DNA from: UBA2428 sp002343545
Lineage (GTDB): Bacteria > Bdellovibrionota > UBA2428
Assembly (NCBI GenBank): GCA_937952285.1
Contig: CALFZE010000048.1
Span: forward strand, 45,388-109,387
DNA length: 64,000 nucleotides
Direction of reading: 5' to 3'
Shown here: positions 48,543-57,456 of the stretch, piece after piece
How the letters are laid out: each line of letters opens with the position of its first letter
Numbering within the stretch: the stretch's first letter is position 1
Made by a program: the position numbers and the translations under genes
The notes under the pieces: model-generated
What the model saw: the letters and a program-made list of their open reading frames with translations, nothing else
Databases searched by the model: none
Told to the model about the DNA's origin: nothing

Positions 48543-49670
48543 ATGAAGAAACGTCGGGTCGGCATCTTGTTCGGAGGCAAGTCGGGTGAGCACGAGGTGA
48601 GCTTGAGCTCGGCCATGTGTGTTTTCGAGGCCTTAGATAAGAGCAAGTTCGACGTCGTCATGATCGGAATCGACCGGAATGGTCGTTGGGTGCGGCCCCG
48701 TCTCGAGTGGCTGCTCGAGCACAAAGATAATCCTCGCGAAATGAAGCTCGAGAGCCTCGGCAGCACGCTGAGCTTCTTGCCCGACCAGGCTCAGAGCCCG
48801 CTCGTCGAGGCCGCGAATCGCGGCGAAAGCGTGGGCCCTCTAGATGTCATCTTTCCCATTCTCCACGGGACGAACGGCGAGGACGGCACCGTGCAAGGGC
48901 TCCTCGAGCTCGCGGGTGTTCCCTACGTGGGTGCCGGCGTTTTGGGCTCTTCCGTTTGCATGGATAAGGAAATGGCCAAGCGTGTGCTGCGCGACGCCGG
49001 TCTGGACGTTGTGCCCTTTCAGTCGGTGCGTCGCGTGGATTTCGAGGAGGAGCCCAAGAAAATCCTGGATTCCGCCGCGGCCCAGTTCGGCTACCCCTAC
49101 TTCGTGAAGCCGGCCAACGCGGGTTCTTCCGTGGGCGTTCATAAGGTCAAGAGCGCGCCGCAAGCCCGCGCGCTCTTCGAGGACGCTTTCCAGTACGACA
49201 CGAAGGTGATCGTCGAGAAGGCCGTCGACGCGCGTGAACTGGAAGTCTCCGTGCTGGGTAACCATCGTCCCGAGGCGAGCATCGTGGGCGAGATCGTTCC
49301 GCGCCACGAATTCTACACCTACGAAGCCAAGTACCTCGATCCCGACGGCGCGGATCTCAAGATCCCGGCCGAAGACTTGTCGCATGAGATGCAAAAGCAG
49401 ATTCGCGAGATGGCGGTGAAGGCTTTTCGCGTCCTGGAATGCTGGGGTTTTGCGCGCGTCGACATGTTCCTGGATCGTCGGACGGGTGAGCTCTTCGTGA
49501 ACGAGCTCAACACGATTCCGGGCTTCACGCCGATCAGCATGTATCCCAAGCTTTGGGGAGCGACGGGCATCCCGTACGCGCAACTTCTCGAGCGTCTCAT
49601 CGAGCTCGCGATCGAGCGTGGCGACGAGCGCCGCAAACTCAAGCTGAGCTTCGAAGCGCCCAAGAAATAG
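48543..49670 (+). CDS. ddl: D-alanine--D-alanine ligase
   Basis: Forms D-Ala-D-Ala for peptidoglycan, ATP-dependent. The ATP-grasp protein has 375 residues. It starts RRVGILFGGKSGEHEVSLSS (phosphate-loop-like ligand site), has HGTNGEDGTVQGLLELAGVP, the ATP-binding PYFVKPANAGSSVGVHKVK, and the C-terminal NELNTIPGFTPISMYPKLW. All catalytic positions of the family appear present. Length is typical of the larger ddlA form. It is preceded by a 57-base gap from the small minus-strand gene. Confident. Confidence 0.96.
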   Translation: MKKRRVGILFGGKSGEHEVSLSSAMCVFEALDKSKFDVVMIGIDRNGRWVRPRLEWLLEHKDNPREMKLESLGSTLSFLPDQAQSPLVEAANRGESVGPLDVIFPILHGTNGEDGTVQGLLELAGVPYVGAGVLGSSVCMDKEMAKRVLRDAGLDVVPFQSVRRVDFEEEPKKILDSAAAQFGYPYFVKPANAGSSVGVHKVKSAPQARALFEDAFQYDTKVIVEKAVDARELEVSVLGNHRPEASIVGEIVPRHEFYTYEAKYLDPDGADLKIPAEDLSHEMQKQIREMAVKAFRVLECWGFARVDMFLDRRTGELFVNELNTIPGFTPISMYPKLWGATGIPYAQLLERLIELAIERGDERRKLKLSFEAPKK

Positions 49671-49789
49671 CATCTTTCCGGGCGCTTCGTGCGGCGCTCT
49701 CATGCGCGATCCGAATCGCGACGCCCGGATCCGGTTTCTTGACGCCGAAACTCTCGATCCTTCGCCGGAGTCGCGCGAAAGTCAGCCCT

Positions 49790-49948
49790 ATGCAGAACTT
49801 CAGCTTTTCCAAGCGAGGCCTCGGTTTGTTCCTGGGAGCCCTCATGACCTGCTTGCTCATGGCGACGGTCTCCGCGGCCGAGCAGCAGCCCTCGGGCCAC
49901 CACGACATGCGGGGCGGCGGCAAACCGCCGGTCACCAAGCCCAAGTAG
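49790..49948 (+). CDS. Small secreted protein
   Basis: A 52-residue open frame with a clear signal peptide (KRGLGLFLGALMTCLLMATV, cleaved near SAAEQ) and a short mature part that ends GHHDMRGGGKPPVTKPK. The His pair could bind a metal, but the peptide is short. GTCAGCCC lies just before the ATG and offers no good Shine-Dalgarno. The frame is open further upstream but without an export signal. Supported by composition only. Confidence 0.5.
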   Translation: MQNFSFSKRGLGLFLGALMTCLLMATVSAAEQQPSGHHDMRGGGKPPVTKPK

Positions 49949-49972
49949 CCGTCGCTTCTTTTGCTTTTTGGG

Positions 49973-50326
49973 CTAGCTGCGTTCGGGCCAAAGAGTTTTC
50001 AGGGTGAGCAATGCCCCCACGAGCATGGACGATATAAGGGCGGCGGCAAAGAATTTCTCGGATTGTCCACCGGCGTACGCCATCCACCCGACCGTGGCCC
50101 TCCACGTGAAAACCAGGGCGAGAAAGCTACAAAGGCCAAAGCCCATCCAGGTCGCCCACGTCTGCCCCCTCTTTAGGAGAAGCCCGCACAACATACTGAG
50201 AACTCCGAAGGCTCCGCCCGACAGGAGGGCCGTCGCGGCTTTCTCGGGGTTGGAGAGGTAGCCGACCAAGCCCGCCACGATAAGGTATGCCCCGAAAACA
50301 AAGAGCGCCCGGTGTTTCTTTCGCAT
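49973..50326 (-). CDS. TMEM14-like small membrane protein
   Basis: A 117-residue protein with four predicted membrane helices: about residues 7-25 (ALFVFGAYLIVAGLVGYL), 33-50, 57-75 (TWATWMGFGLCSFLALVFT) and 90-110. The order and the GG near the second helix match the TMEM14/UPF0136 family. Function in bacteria is unknown. It overlaps no neighbour; the convergent small secreted gene ends 24 bases away. Confidence 0.7.
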   Translation of the reverse strand: MRKKHRALFVFGAYLIVAGLVGYLSNPEKAATALLSGGAFGVLSMLCGLLLKRGQTWATWMGFGLCSFLALVFTWRATVGWMAYAGGQSEKFFAAALISSMLVGALLTLKTLWPERS

Positions 50327-50509
50327 GTAACGACACTAAAGGATCGGTTGACCTCACGAAACGGCAATAAATGCGATCGTTTACTTTGGATAAAGCGATA
50401 CGAGAGAGCGAGCGCGGCGGGGGCCAAACGGTTGTCGTCACATTTTCTTTTTGGGGAACTGCCCTACGGTAAACTTGTGCTTGTCGAAAATTTTTCAATT
50501 GGGGGGCCG

Positions 50510-51019
50510 ATGAAAGAGTTCAATCTCATTCGCATTTCTGTGACCAAGCTTGGCATGTTGCTGGTGGTGGGCCTGATTTTCCCACGGGCTAACGGTCAGG
50601 GCGTTCAAAACAAGGCGTACTCGTGTGATTTCCGAGCCGTCGGCAGCATTGATTCGGAGAACCCGACGCTGCGAGAGAATAAATCCAGTGATTCGCCAAA
50701 GGTCAGCTACCGCGTCTATCCGGGCAAGGGGAAGTTGGCCGAGCATGATCTCCTGAAGGATTTTTCGAAGGACAAGTATCTTGGTCTTACGATCAACGAA
50801 AGCGAAGACGAAGGCGGCGGTAAAGAAAAGTTCGAAGTCAGCCTCGGCATCTGGAAGAAGAGTCCCGATCCCGCGGGCGTGAACCTTATGATCGCGGAGA
50901 CGAGGTTTTCGTCCGAGCAGATTCTGAATTCTTTCACGATCGAAGTCAGCGGTCCTTCCAAAGAGCTGACGACGTCGCTTGAGTCGAACGTGACGATGCA
51001 GGTCTCCTGCAAACGATAA
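50510..51019 (+). CDS. Secreted protein of unknown function
   Basis: A 169-residue protein with an N-terminal signal peptide (residues about 10-30, ISVTKLGMLLVVGLIFPRAN). The mature part begins near GQGVQNKAYSCDF and is moderately charged with two cysteines, one near the N terminus and one in the final QVSCKR, possibly forming a disulfide. GGGGGG stands 2-3 bases before the ATG. The frame continues upstream, but no site there fits. The 183 bases before it (50327-50509) have a lower GC content and hold no recognisable gene. Confidence 0.7.
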   Translation: MKEFNLIRISVTKLGMLLVVGLIFPRANGQGVQNKAYSCDFRAVGSIDSENPTLRENKSSDSPKVSYRVYPGKGKLAEHDLLKDFSKDKYLGLTINESEDEGGGKEKFEVSLGIWKKSPDPAGVNLMIAETRFSSEQILNSFTIEVSGPSKELTTSLESNVTMQVSCKR

Positions 51020-51031
51020 GCCTAGCGGTCT

Positions 51032-52639
51032 CTAGGCGGGTGGAACGGGCGGGAGTCCGAACTGCTTCTTCCACTTGACCGACTTACAATCCAAGACGCC
51101 CGACTTATCCAAAGTCACGAGGAACGCTTTGAAGGCCGGCTTCGTGACGGCTTCCTTTTCGCCGTTCCGGCGATGCACCCAAGCGGCCACGTAGACGTGG
51201 TACACGCGGTGCCCCTGACGCACGGCCGGCCGGCCGTTGCCCGAAAGCAAGTGGAGGGGCTTGAAGGGATCTTCCATGTTCGGCGTGAGCCGATCGAAGC
51301 GGAAACGCAGGATTTCGCGTAGGCCCCACGGAAACTCGTCCTTCGTGTCGAGCACGGAGAGATCGAGTTCTACCCGTTTGCGGTAATGCAGGACGTCTTC
51401 GTGCAGGTAGCGTTCGATGTCGCCGCCCGGAACGGAGTAGCGCACGCGCAGCAAGTCTTCCGGCAGCTCCTCGGAGTCGCGAATGCGCAGCGATTCGCCG
51501 ATCTCGCCGAGTTCTTTTTTCTTGGTGCCGCGTTTAACGAAAAGAGTTTTTTCGTAATCCGGGAACCAGCGCGACGAGGTCTTGAAGAAGAAGCGGCGAG
51601 CCCATTCCTTCGAAACGTCCCGGGCGGCGTAGGCCAGGATGATGAGGCTGATGAAGGCCATCGAGTTGATCCCAAGGCGCTCGAGCGCGCCCTGGGTCTG
51701 GTAGATTTGCAGCAGGATGACCCAGAGGGCCGCGAAGCCGGCCGAGATCGCGTAGACCGGGATGAGCATGCGATTCTGCAGCGTGGTTCCCGAGACGTCC
51801 ACGAAGAGCGTCTTCTGGAAGTACTTCTTGAGGATGCTGATCCGGCGCGGGTAGCGGTCGAAGTCCGCGCTGGAGTCCGGTCCGCGTCGCTCCTCGAGCG
51901 GCAGATGGAAGTCCGCGCGCAACAAGGCTTCTTCGCGCGCGAGCGACTCCATGAGACGGAAGATGTTCTCGGCGCCTTCGAGCCCGTTGGCGCCGGCATG
52001 GATCTGCGTGATGAACTGAACGTAGTCCTGCGAGAGGTACTCGTTCATGAAGAGCAGGTTGCGCTCGAAGGATTCCTCGGGGAGCTCCTCGGCGCGCTTG
52101 CCCATGAGCTCCTTGTCGGCCAAGAGCTTGCGGAACTCGGCCATCATGTCGCGCAGGCGCTCGATATCCGCCATGACCTCGCCGAGACGCTGTTCGTCGG
52201 TCGTGGCCGTCGGCAGCGCCTTGCGGATGCGCTTCATCTTGGCGCGGATGTAGCTGTCGAACTCGATCGCGAAAAAGCGCAGGCCTTCGGTCGTACGTTC
52301 TGTCGTCAGCTTGTTCAGGCGCTCGCGCACGCGCGCGAGGCTCGTGGAGCTGTCGGGGTTGCTCGAGTGCGTGTGCAAGCGGACGTAGCTCTGGAACTCC
52401 TGCCGAAGCTCGGGGCCTTCGCCCAGCTCGCGGACTCCAAAGGTCTTCGCGAGGAAAAAAAGCACGTCGACGTCGTAGCGGAAGTCCTTGGCCGAGGACT
52501 GCACGAGTCCGTCGAAGCCGAACTGCAATTCGATGCGATCGCGATCGTGCCGCTCGCCGTTGATGAAAAAGCAGTTGAGCTCCGGGAGGAGCTCGTCGGA
52601 TCCGATGCGGACGTCGCCGGACGGGAGCTCCTCGCTCAC
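51032..52639 (-). CDS. Two-helix membrane protein of unknown function
   Basis: A 535-residue protein. The N-terminal about 280 residues are soluble and helical (ERLRDMMAEFRKLLADKEL). Two membrane helices lie around residues 293-345 (MLIPVYAISAGFAALWVILL, then a turn and SMAFISLIILAYAARD). The C-terminal 190 residues are a soluble beta-rich domain. Its start overlaps the stop of the transaldolase gene by 4 bases, so the two are coupled. No family was recognised; I would look for a regulatory or scaffolding role. Confidence 0.8.
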   Translation of the reverse strand: MSEELPSGDVRIGSDELLPELNCFFINGERHDRDRIELQFGFDGLVQSSAKDFRYDVDVLFFLAKTFGVRELGEGPELRQEFQSYVRLHTHSSNPDSSTSLARVRERLNKLTTERTTEGLRFFAIEFDSYIRAKMKRIRKALPTATTDEQRLGEVMADIERLRDMMAEFRKLLADKELMGKRAEELPEESFERNLLFMNEYLSQDYVQFITQIHAGANGLEGAENIFRLMESLAREEALLRADFHLPLEERRGPDSSADFDRYPRRISILKKYFQKTLFVDVSGTTLQNRMLIPVYAISAGFAALWVILLQIYQTQGALERLGINSMAFISLIILAYAARDVSKEWARRFFFKTSSRWFPDYEKTLFVKRGTKKKELGEIGESLRIRDSEELPEDLLRVRYSVPGGDIERYLHEDVLHYRKRVELDLSVLDTKDEFPWGLREILRFRFDRLTPNMEDPFKPLHLLSGNGRPAVRQGHRVYHVYVAAWVHRRNGEKEAVTKPAFKAFLVTLDKSGVLDCKSVKWKKQFGLPPVPPA

Positions 52640-53280
52640 TTCTTCGCGGCCTTCCAGTCGGCCATGAACTTCTCGAGGCCGATCGTCGTGAGCGGGTGGC
52701 TATAGAGCTGTTGGAAAACCTTGAAGGGCAGCGTGCCGACGTGCGCGCCGGCGAGGGCGCTCTGCAGGACGTGGACGGGATGGCGGATCGAGGCCGCGAG
52801 GATTTGCGTCTTGAAGTCGTACTGCTTGTAGATCTGCGCGATGTCGCGGATGAGCTGCATGCCGTCGAGGCCGACGTCGTCGACGCGGCCGATGAAGGGC
52901 GAGATGTAGGTCGCGCCGGCTTTCGCGGCCAGGAGAGCCTGAACGGCCGAGAAGCAGAGCGTGACGTTGACCTTGATGCCTTCGCCGCTGAGCGCCTTCG
53001 TGGCCTTGAGGCCTTCCGGGGTCAGCGGAGCTTTGACGACGATATTGGGATGCATGGCGGCGTATTCTTTGCCTTCACGCACCATGCCTTCGGCGTCTTC
53101 GCTCAAAGTTTCGACGCTGATCGGGCCGTTCACGATTTTAACGATGTCCTGGACGACTTCTTTGAGGGGGCGTCCCGTCTTGGCCATGATCGAGGGGTTC
53201 GTCGTGACGCCGTCGATAAGACCGGATGCTGCTCCGAGTCGGAGCTCTTGAACGTCGGCGGTGTCGAGGAAGAATTTCAT
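52636..53280 (-). CDS. tal: Transaldolase / fructose-6-phosphate aldolase family protein
   Basis: A 214-residue class I aldolase, of the small transaldolase/Fsa type. It starts MKFFLDTADVQELRLGAASG, has GVTTNPSIMAKTG (residues 24-36) and the Schiff-base Lys83 in PNIVVKAPLTPEG. The C-terminal LKFM-like SHPLTTIGLEKFMADWKAAK is typical. It is a small transaldolase, acting on pentose phosphate or fructose-6-phosphate; the exact activity cannot be split by sequence. Its stop overlaps the start of the membrane-protein gene. It is divergent from the receiver-like gene with 45 bases between. Confidence 0.93.
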   Translation of the reverse strand: MKFFLDTADVQELRLGAASGLIDGVTTNPSIMAKTGRPLKEVVQDIVKIVNGPISVETLSEDAEGMVREGKEYAAMHPNIVVKAPLTPEGLKATKALSGEGIKVNVTLCFSAVQALLAAKAGATYISPFIGRVDDVGLDGMQLIRDIAQIYKQYDFKTQILAASIRHPVHVLQSALAGAHVGTLPFKVFQQLYSHPLTTIGLEKFMADWKAAKK

Positions 53281-53325
53281 GCCCCATTCTTAAGATTGTT
53301 CGCCCGAAATGTCGATAAGTCGCTC

Positions 53326-54798
53326 ATGAGAGTCGTTTGGATTGTGGGCGGGCACGAAGACGTGCGTCTGCAGTTCGAGAAGCAGTTGGCCTCGGAGCTT
53401 TACGACGGGCTCTTCGTCGTGCGGCAGACCGAGGACCTCGGCCAGATCCCGGCCGAGCACCTGGCGAACCCGGGTGTCGTGATGTGCGTCGACGCTTTTC
53501 ATTCGGAGCTCGGCGGCTTCGAGGGTATCCGTAAGCTTCGTGGCCTCGGCTTTTCGGGCGCCATTTTTCTCTTCGGCGAGCCCGCCCCGGAGTCGGCCTC
53601 GACCCTGTGGGAAGAGCTCAACATCGCGGGCTTCCTGCCGCCCTTCGAGCGGCTCGACGTGCCGTTCGCGGCCGGTCTCATTTACTACCGGCTGTCTTTC
53701 GAAGGCTCGGTCAACGCCGCCAAGTTTCTCGCGGTGTCGGGGCGCGCCTCGAGCGAAGTTCTCCATAGCGTCGCGGAGCTGAACGCCTTCGCGACGAAAC
53801 TCGCTTCTTTCGTGGGACGCTTCGGCGTGGACCTTCAGCAGCTCAAGAAGGTCATCATGGGATTGACCCTCCCGCACATCAAGGTCACCTCGAAGGGGCC
53901 GTCGGTCGACCCGGCCTTCACGATCGTCTACGGCCTCGATCCGACGAAGCTCGTGCTGGGCGTGGGATCCTATTCGCGCGGGGCGAGCCGCGCGGTGCTG
54001 CGCCACGAGATGGTCACGGCGCTCCACGATCTGCAGGAATCGCGCAACCCCGTGTCGTCCATTTTGCCCGAAGTGCATCACGTCGTTCGCGCGACCCGCA
54101 ACGTCGTCGTCTTCTCGGGTCACGCCAAAGTCGAAGCCGAGTCGACGGATCCGCTCTTCGTCCTGACGACGCTGCTCTTCCGTTCGGGCGCGGGCGCGGC
54201 CAAGTCCGAATCGCACCACTACCATGCGACCCTGGGCTTTGTTGGGCCCACCCCCGAGATGACCGAACTCGAGGCTTTTGCCGAAGTCGGCGTGACGGCC
54301 TCTCCGCAAGCCGCGGTGATCGAGCCGGATGAGTCCGAGACGGCCCCGTCGCATTCCGCGCCTCATCAGGACCAGTCGCTCGATCGCTTTGACCTCGAGA
54401 AGATCCTCGCCGAGCCCCGTGTCGTTGGCGACGCTCCGGTCGACTCGGACGCCGTCGTTGCCCGCTCGACGATCCGTGCTCCGGAAGGAGACCCTGTCGA
54501 AGGCGAAGCGTACGTGGGAGGCCCGGCCGATCGGCGTTCCGACTCCGAGCTCGCCCGCGAGGTCGAGCGACTCAAGGCGGTCTGCGCCGCCATGAACTTC
54601 GACCTAAAACGCTTGCTCCGCGAGCGGCGCGAGCCGACGACGGACAAGGAGCTCCGCGAGTCCTACCGCGACCTGGACGAGAAGTGCCGTCGCCTGAACC
54701 AGGAACGCACGACGCTCCAAGAGCGTTTGGAAGAGCGCGAGAAGCAGGTCGAACTGCTCAAGGCGCAGCTCGAAGCGCTCCGTAAGACCGCGGCTTAG
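53326..54798 (+). CDS. Receiver-like protein with C-terminal coiled coil
   Basis: A 490-residue cytoplasmic protein. Residues 1-125 have the topology of a response-regulator receiver (RVVWIVGGHEDVRLQFEKQL, VVMCVDAFHSELGGFEGIRK), but the acidic pair is replaced (GGHEDV). Residues about 130-280 form a second domain (GRASSEVLHSVAELNAFATK, VTSKGPSVDPAFTIVYGLD). The C terminus (about residues 410-490, DEKCRRLNQERTTLQERLEE) is a clear coiled coil. It is perhaps a scaffold or signalling adaptor. The ATG at 53326 gives MRVVWIVGG; the frame is open upstream but overlaps the transaldolase gene. Confidence 0.75.
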   Translation: MRVVWIVGGHEDVRLQFEKQLASELYDGLFVVRQTEDLGQIPAEHLANPGVVMCVDAFHSELGGFEGIRKLRGLGFSGAIFLFGEPAPESASTLWEELNIAGFLPPFERLDVPFAAGLIYYRLSFEGSVNAAKFLAVSGRASSEVLHSVAELNAFATKLASFVGRFGVDLQQLKKVIMGLTLPHIKVTSKGPSVDPAFTIVYGLDPTKLVLGVGSYSRGASRAVLRHEMVTALHDLQESRNPVSSILPEVHHVVRATRNVVVFSGHAKVEAESTDPLFVLTTLLFRSGAGAAKSESHHYHATLGFVGPTPEMTELEAFAEVGVTASPQAAVIEPDESETAPSHSAPHQDQSLDRFDLEKILAEPRVVGDAPVDSDAVVARSTIRAPEGDPVEGEAYVGGPADRRSDSELAREVERLKAVCAAMNFDLKRLLRERREPTTDKELRESYRDLDEKCRRLNQERTTLQERLEEREKQVELLKAQLEALRKTAA

Positions 54799-54874
54799 CA
54801 TCCCGATCTCGGGTCCGCTTTCCGCGTTACCAAAAACGAGATACCTCGATTAGACTCCGCCCGGGAGGTGCACG

Positions 54875-55432
54875 ATGACGTTTCTTAGGGTGGGACTTTG
54901 GTCTTTGTTCGTGGGATCCGCGCTCGCAACTTCGACTTCTCGAGGAGCGAGTTTCGTCGGTTCCTGGCTTCGCTACTCGCTCGATTGTCATGACGTCGGC
55001 GGGATCACGCCGCATTGGGGCGAGTGGAAGTACGAGGTCGTCGAGGGCGAATCGGGTCCGATCGTGCAGTTGAAGGCCGAGCTCTACTCGAGCCTTGAGC
55101 CGACGCATCCTCTCCGGCTCGAAGAAGAAGAGCCGTTGGAGGATTCCTTTCGCATGCGTCCGTTCACGAGCGGGGAGCTCGCCCTCCATTGCGAGAAAGA
55201 CGGCGGAGAGATGCGATCGCTTTTCGTGGCCGGCGAAAACCGGGAAGCCTGTTACTTTGAACGTTGGAACGCCTGGTACGGCTCGACGCCCTTCCAGCGG
55301 GAGCCGGAAGGCCGCTTCGACGAGAACTTCTTCGGGCTGCTGCGGGCCGACGAGCTCGAGATGGGCCGCGGACTCGTCTGCCGGATGGAGCTGAAGGATT
55401 ACGATCTCGTCGAGACGGGCAAGGCTCGCTAA
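54875..55432 (+). CDS. Secreted protein of unknown function
   Basis: A 185-residue exported protein, signal peptide about residues 1-25 (MTFLRVGLWSLFVGSALATS). The mature part contains cysteines (LDCHDVGG, ALHCEKDG, EACYFERW, LVCRMELK) that could make two disulfides. It may be a distant relative of the 11384-11938 protein, which has a comparable start and a GS-W-rich region, but similarity is weak. GGGAGG lies close upstream of the ATG. The 3' end overlaps the convergent HDOD gene by 4 bases. Confidence 0.75.
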   Translation: MTFLRVGLWSLFVGSALATSTSRGASFVGSWLRYSLDCHDVGGITPHWGEWKYEVVEGESGPIVQLKAELYSSLEPTHPLRLEEEEPLEDSFRMRPFTSGELALHCEKDGGEMRSLFVAGENREACYFERWNAWYGSTPFQREPEGRFDENFFGLLRADELEMGRGLVCRMELKDYDLVETGKAR

Positions 55433-56610
55433 AGTCCGGTCTTCATGAGGTTCAGCGCGTAGTTCCCTTTGATCTCGGACCAGTCGGCCGCGTTGAGTTT
55501 GAGAAACGCGAACTCCTCGGAACCCGTGATGCGACCGTCGGGAATGCGATCGATGTCGACGTCCTGCGAACGGTAAGCCTGGTAGGTGCGTTCGAGCGCG
55601 CCGCTCACGCGTAGCACGCAGGCCATCGCGTAGAGTCCCGGGTTGCTGTAGCGCAGGAGCTTGGGATTGTGGTGGAAGTCCACCGAACGCTCGATCTCCG
55701 AGAGAAAGGGCAGGCGTCCCATGAGCAAGGCGCCCGCCTGCGCGTGGTCGAGCTCGAAGGAGATCTGCTCGGCTTCCGAGGAATCTTTCTTCTTCTTGGG
55801 GTTCTCTTCGCCGGTCGAAGCCAGGAAGCTTTTCTCGAAGGCGAGCGGGTCGTAGGCGAAGAGCAGGCACTTGCCGATGTTGCGCAGGAGCGCCGTCGCG
55901 TAGACGGTCTTCTGTCGCGGGATCGAGATCTTCTGGATGATCTCGTTGCCGGCGATGCCCGATCGGAGCCCGGACTCGAAGATCTTCTCGATGTAGGCGT
56001 CCGTCTTCTGGATCGCCTTCGAGGCGATCTCTTTCGTGTCGAGGGTTTTCAGGAGGAAGCGCGCGTGGTCGAAGAGGACGCCCGCCGCGAAGGCTTGCCC
56101 GGGGTAGGAGTTCCGGATCGCGATGGCGACTTGTTCGGCTTTCTTGGCGTGTACGAGATAGCGCTCGAAGTCGACCATCGTCGGAATGACTTCGAGGGCT
56201 TCCCGTTCTTCCGCGCTGAGCGGGGTCGCGCCCTCGGAGTTCGCAGGGGGTTTTTTGTTCGCGCGGTCCCGCTGTTCTTTCTCCATACGGGCCTTGAGTT
56301 GGGCCAGGACGCTTTCGGGCTCGGGAACGAAGGTCCGCTCGATATGGCGGCCGATGATGAGATCGCGGACCCGGTTTTGGCCGAGCAGGGTGACCATCTC
56401 GTTGATCTTATCGATGCGCCGCCCGAAGCCGAGGCGGTGCACGGTGAGCCGAACCCAGTGCTGGAGTTCGGCGTCGTGCGCGAGGATCTGCGAAAAATCG
56501 TCATTCGTTTCGCCGCCGGCCATGACGACTTGGAGAATGCGCGTGACGGCCGCGTGCGGCGTCATCGGCAAGAGGCAGCGCTCGTAAAACGAAACGAGAT
56601 CTAGGGCCAC
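55429..56610 (-). CDS. HDOD-domain-like regulatory protein
   Basis: A 393-residue protein. The helical pattern MTPHAAVTRILQVVMAGGET, then FSQILAHDAELQHWVRLTVH, with later FAAGVLFDHARFLLKTLD and MGRLPFLSEIERSVDFHHNP, matches the HDOD family, which shares the HD-domain fold without catalytic residues. Such proteins integrate signals, for example in motility or biofilm control. A Lys/Glu-rich insert around residue 270 (NPKKKKDSSEAEQI) interrupts it. Cytoplasmic; no other domain. Confidence 0.8.
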   Translation of the reverse strand: MALDLVSFYERCLLPMTPHAAVTRILQVVMAGGETNDDFSQILAHDAELQHWVRLTVHRLGFGRRIDKINEMVTLLGQNRVRDLIIGRHIERTFVPEPESVLAQLKARMEKEQRDRANKKPPANSEGATPLSAEEREALEVIPTMVDFERYLVHAKKAEQVAIAIRNSYPGQAFAAGVLFDHARFLLKTLDTKEIASKAIQKTDAYIEKIFESGLRSGIAGNEIIQKISIPRQKTVYATALLRNIGKCLLFAYDPLAFEKSFLASTGEENPKKKKDSSEAEQISFELDHAQAGALLMGRLPFLSEIERSVDFHHNPKLLRYSNPGLYAMACVLRVSGALERTYQAYRSQDVDIDRIPDGRITGSEEFAFLKLNAADWSEIKGNYALNLMKTGL

Positions 56611-56706
56611 CCCTTCATTGTACCCGAGGCCTTGACTTTCCCAAGGGTGGCTCCGAGACTGTTCAACGATTTCAGCCCCTTATCGGCGGATTTCTCGGAG
56701 GGAAGC

Positions 56707-57435
56707 ATGATTGAAGTCCAAGATCTCGTAAAAAAATACGGCGAATTCACGGCCGTCCACGGCATCAGCTTTTCGGTGCCCAAGGGCCAGATCATCGGTT
56801 TGCTCGGGCCGAACGGCGCGGGCAAGTCGACGACCATGAAAATCCTGAGCTGCTTCATGCCCGCGACGTCGGGCGTGATCAAGGTCGCGGGCTACGACGT
56901 CTACGACGATCCGATGGAGATCAAGAAGCGCGTCGGCTACCTGCCCGAGACGCCGCCGCTCTACCTCGAGATGCGCGTCGGTGAGTATCTCGAGTACGTC
57001 GCGCAGCTCAAGCAGGTCGAACCCGGCAAGATCCGCGACCGCGTCGACTACGTGGCCGAGCACTGCGGCCTCAAGCACAACTTCAAGCGCGTCATCGGCA
57101 CGCTCTCCAAGGGTTACAAACAACGCGTCGGCATCGCGCAGGCGCTCGTGCACGATCCCGAGGTCGTCATCCTCGACGAACCGACCGTCGGCCTGGACCC
57201 CGTACAGATCATCGAGATCCGTAACCTCATCAAGGGTCTCGCCGGCAACCACACCGTCATCCTCTCGACGCACATTCTTCCCGAGGTCGTCATGACCTGC
57301 GAGCGCGTCGTGCTCATCGACAAGGGCCGCGTGAAGGTCGACGACACGATCTCGAACATCGCCGGCGGACGCAGCGAAACCTTGGAACAGGCTTACGTCC
57401 GCATCGTGACGTCGGAAGCCGTCGCCCCCGCGTAA
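56707..57435 (+). CDS. gldA: ABC transporter ATP-binding protein (GldA-like)
   Basis: A 242-residue ATPase. Walker A is GLLGPNGAGKSTTMK (residues 34-48), the Q-loop region is YLPETPPLYLEMR, the signature reads TLSKGYKQRVGIAQ (SKG instead of SGG), Walker B is VVILDEPTVGLDP, and the H-loop is ILSTHILPEV. The SKGYKQR signature occurs in the GldA/ABC-2 exporter group. It starts an operon with the membrane components 57457 and 58247. GGAGGGAAGC lies directly upstream. Role in gliding, secretion or envelope work is not shown here; the name follows resemblance to the gliding genes. Confidence 0.9.
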   Translation: MIEVQDLVKKYGEFTAVHGISFSVPKGQIIGLLGPNGAGKSTTMKILSCFMPATSGVIKVAGYDVYDDPMEIKKRVGYLPETPPLYLEMRVGEYLEYVAQLKQVEPGKIRDRVDYVAEHCGLKHNFKRVIGTLSKGYKQRVGIAQALVHDPEVVILDEPTVGLDPVQIIEIRNLIKGLAGNHTVILSTHILPEVVMTCERVVLIDKGRVKVDDTISNIAGGRSETLEQAYVRIVTSEAVAPA

Positions 57436-57456
57436 CGAAGAAGAGGAGACATCGAG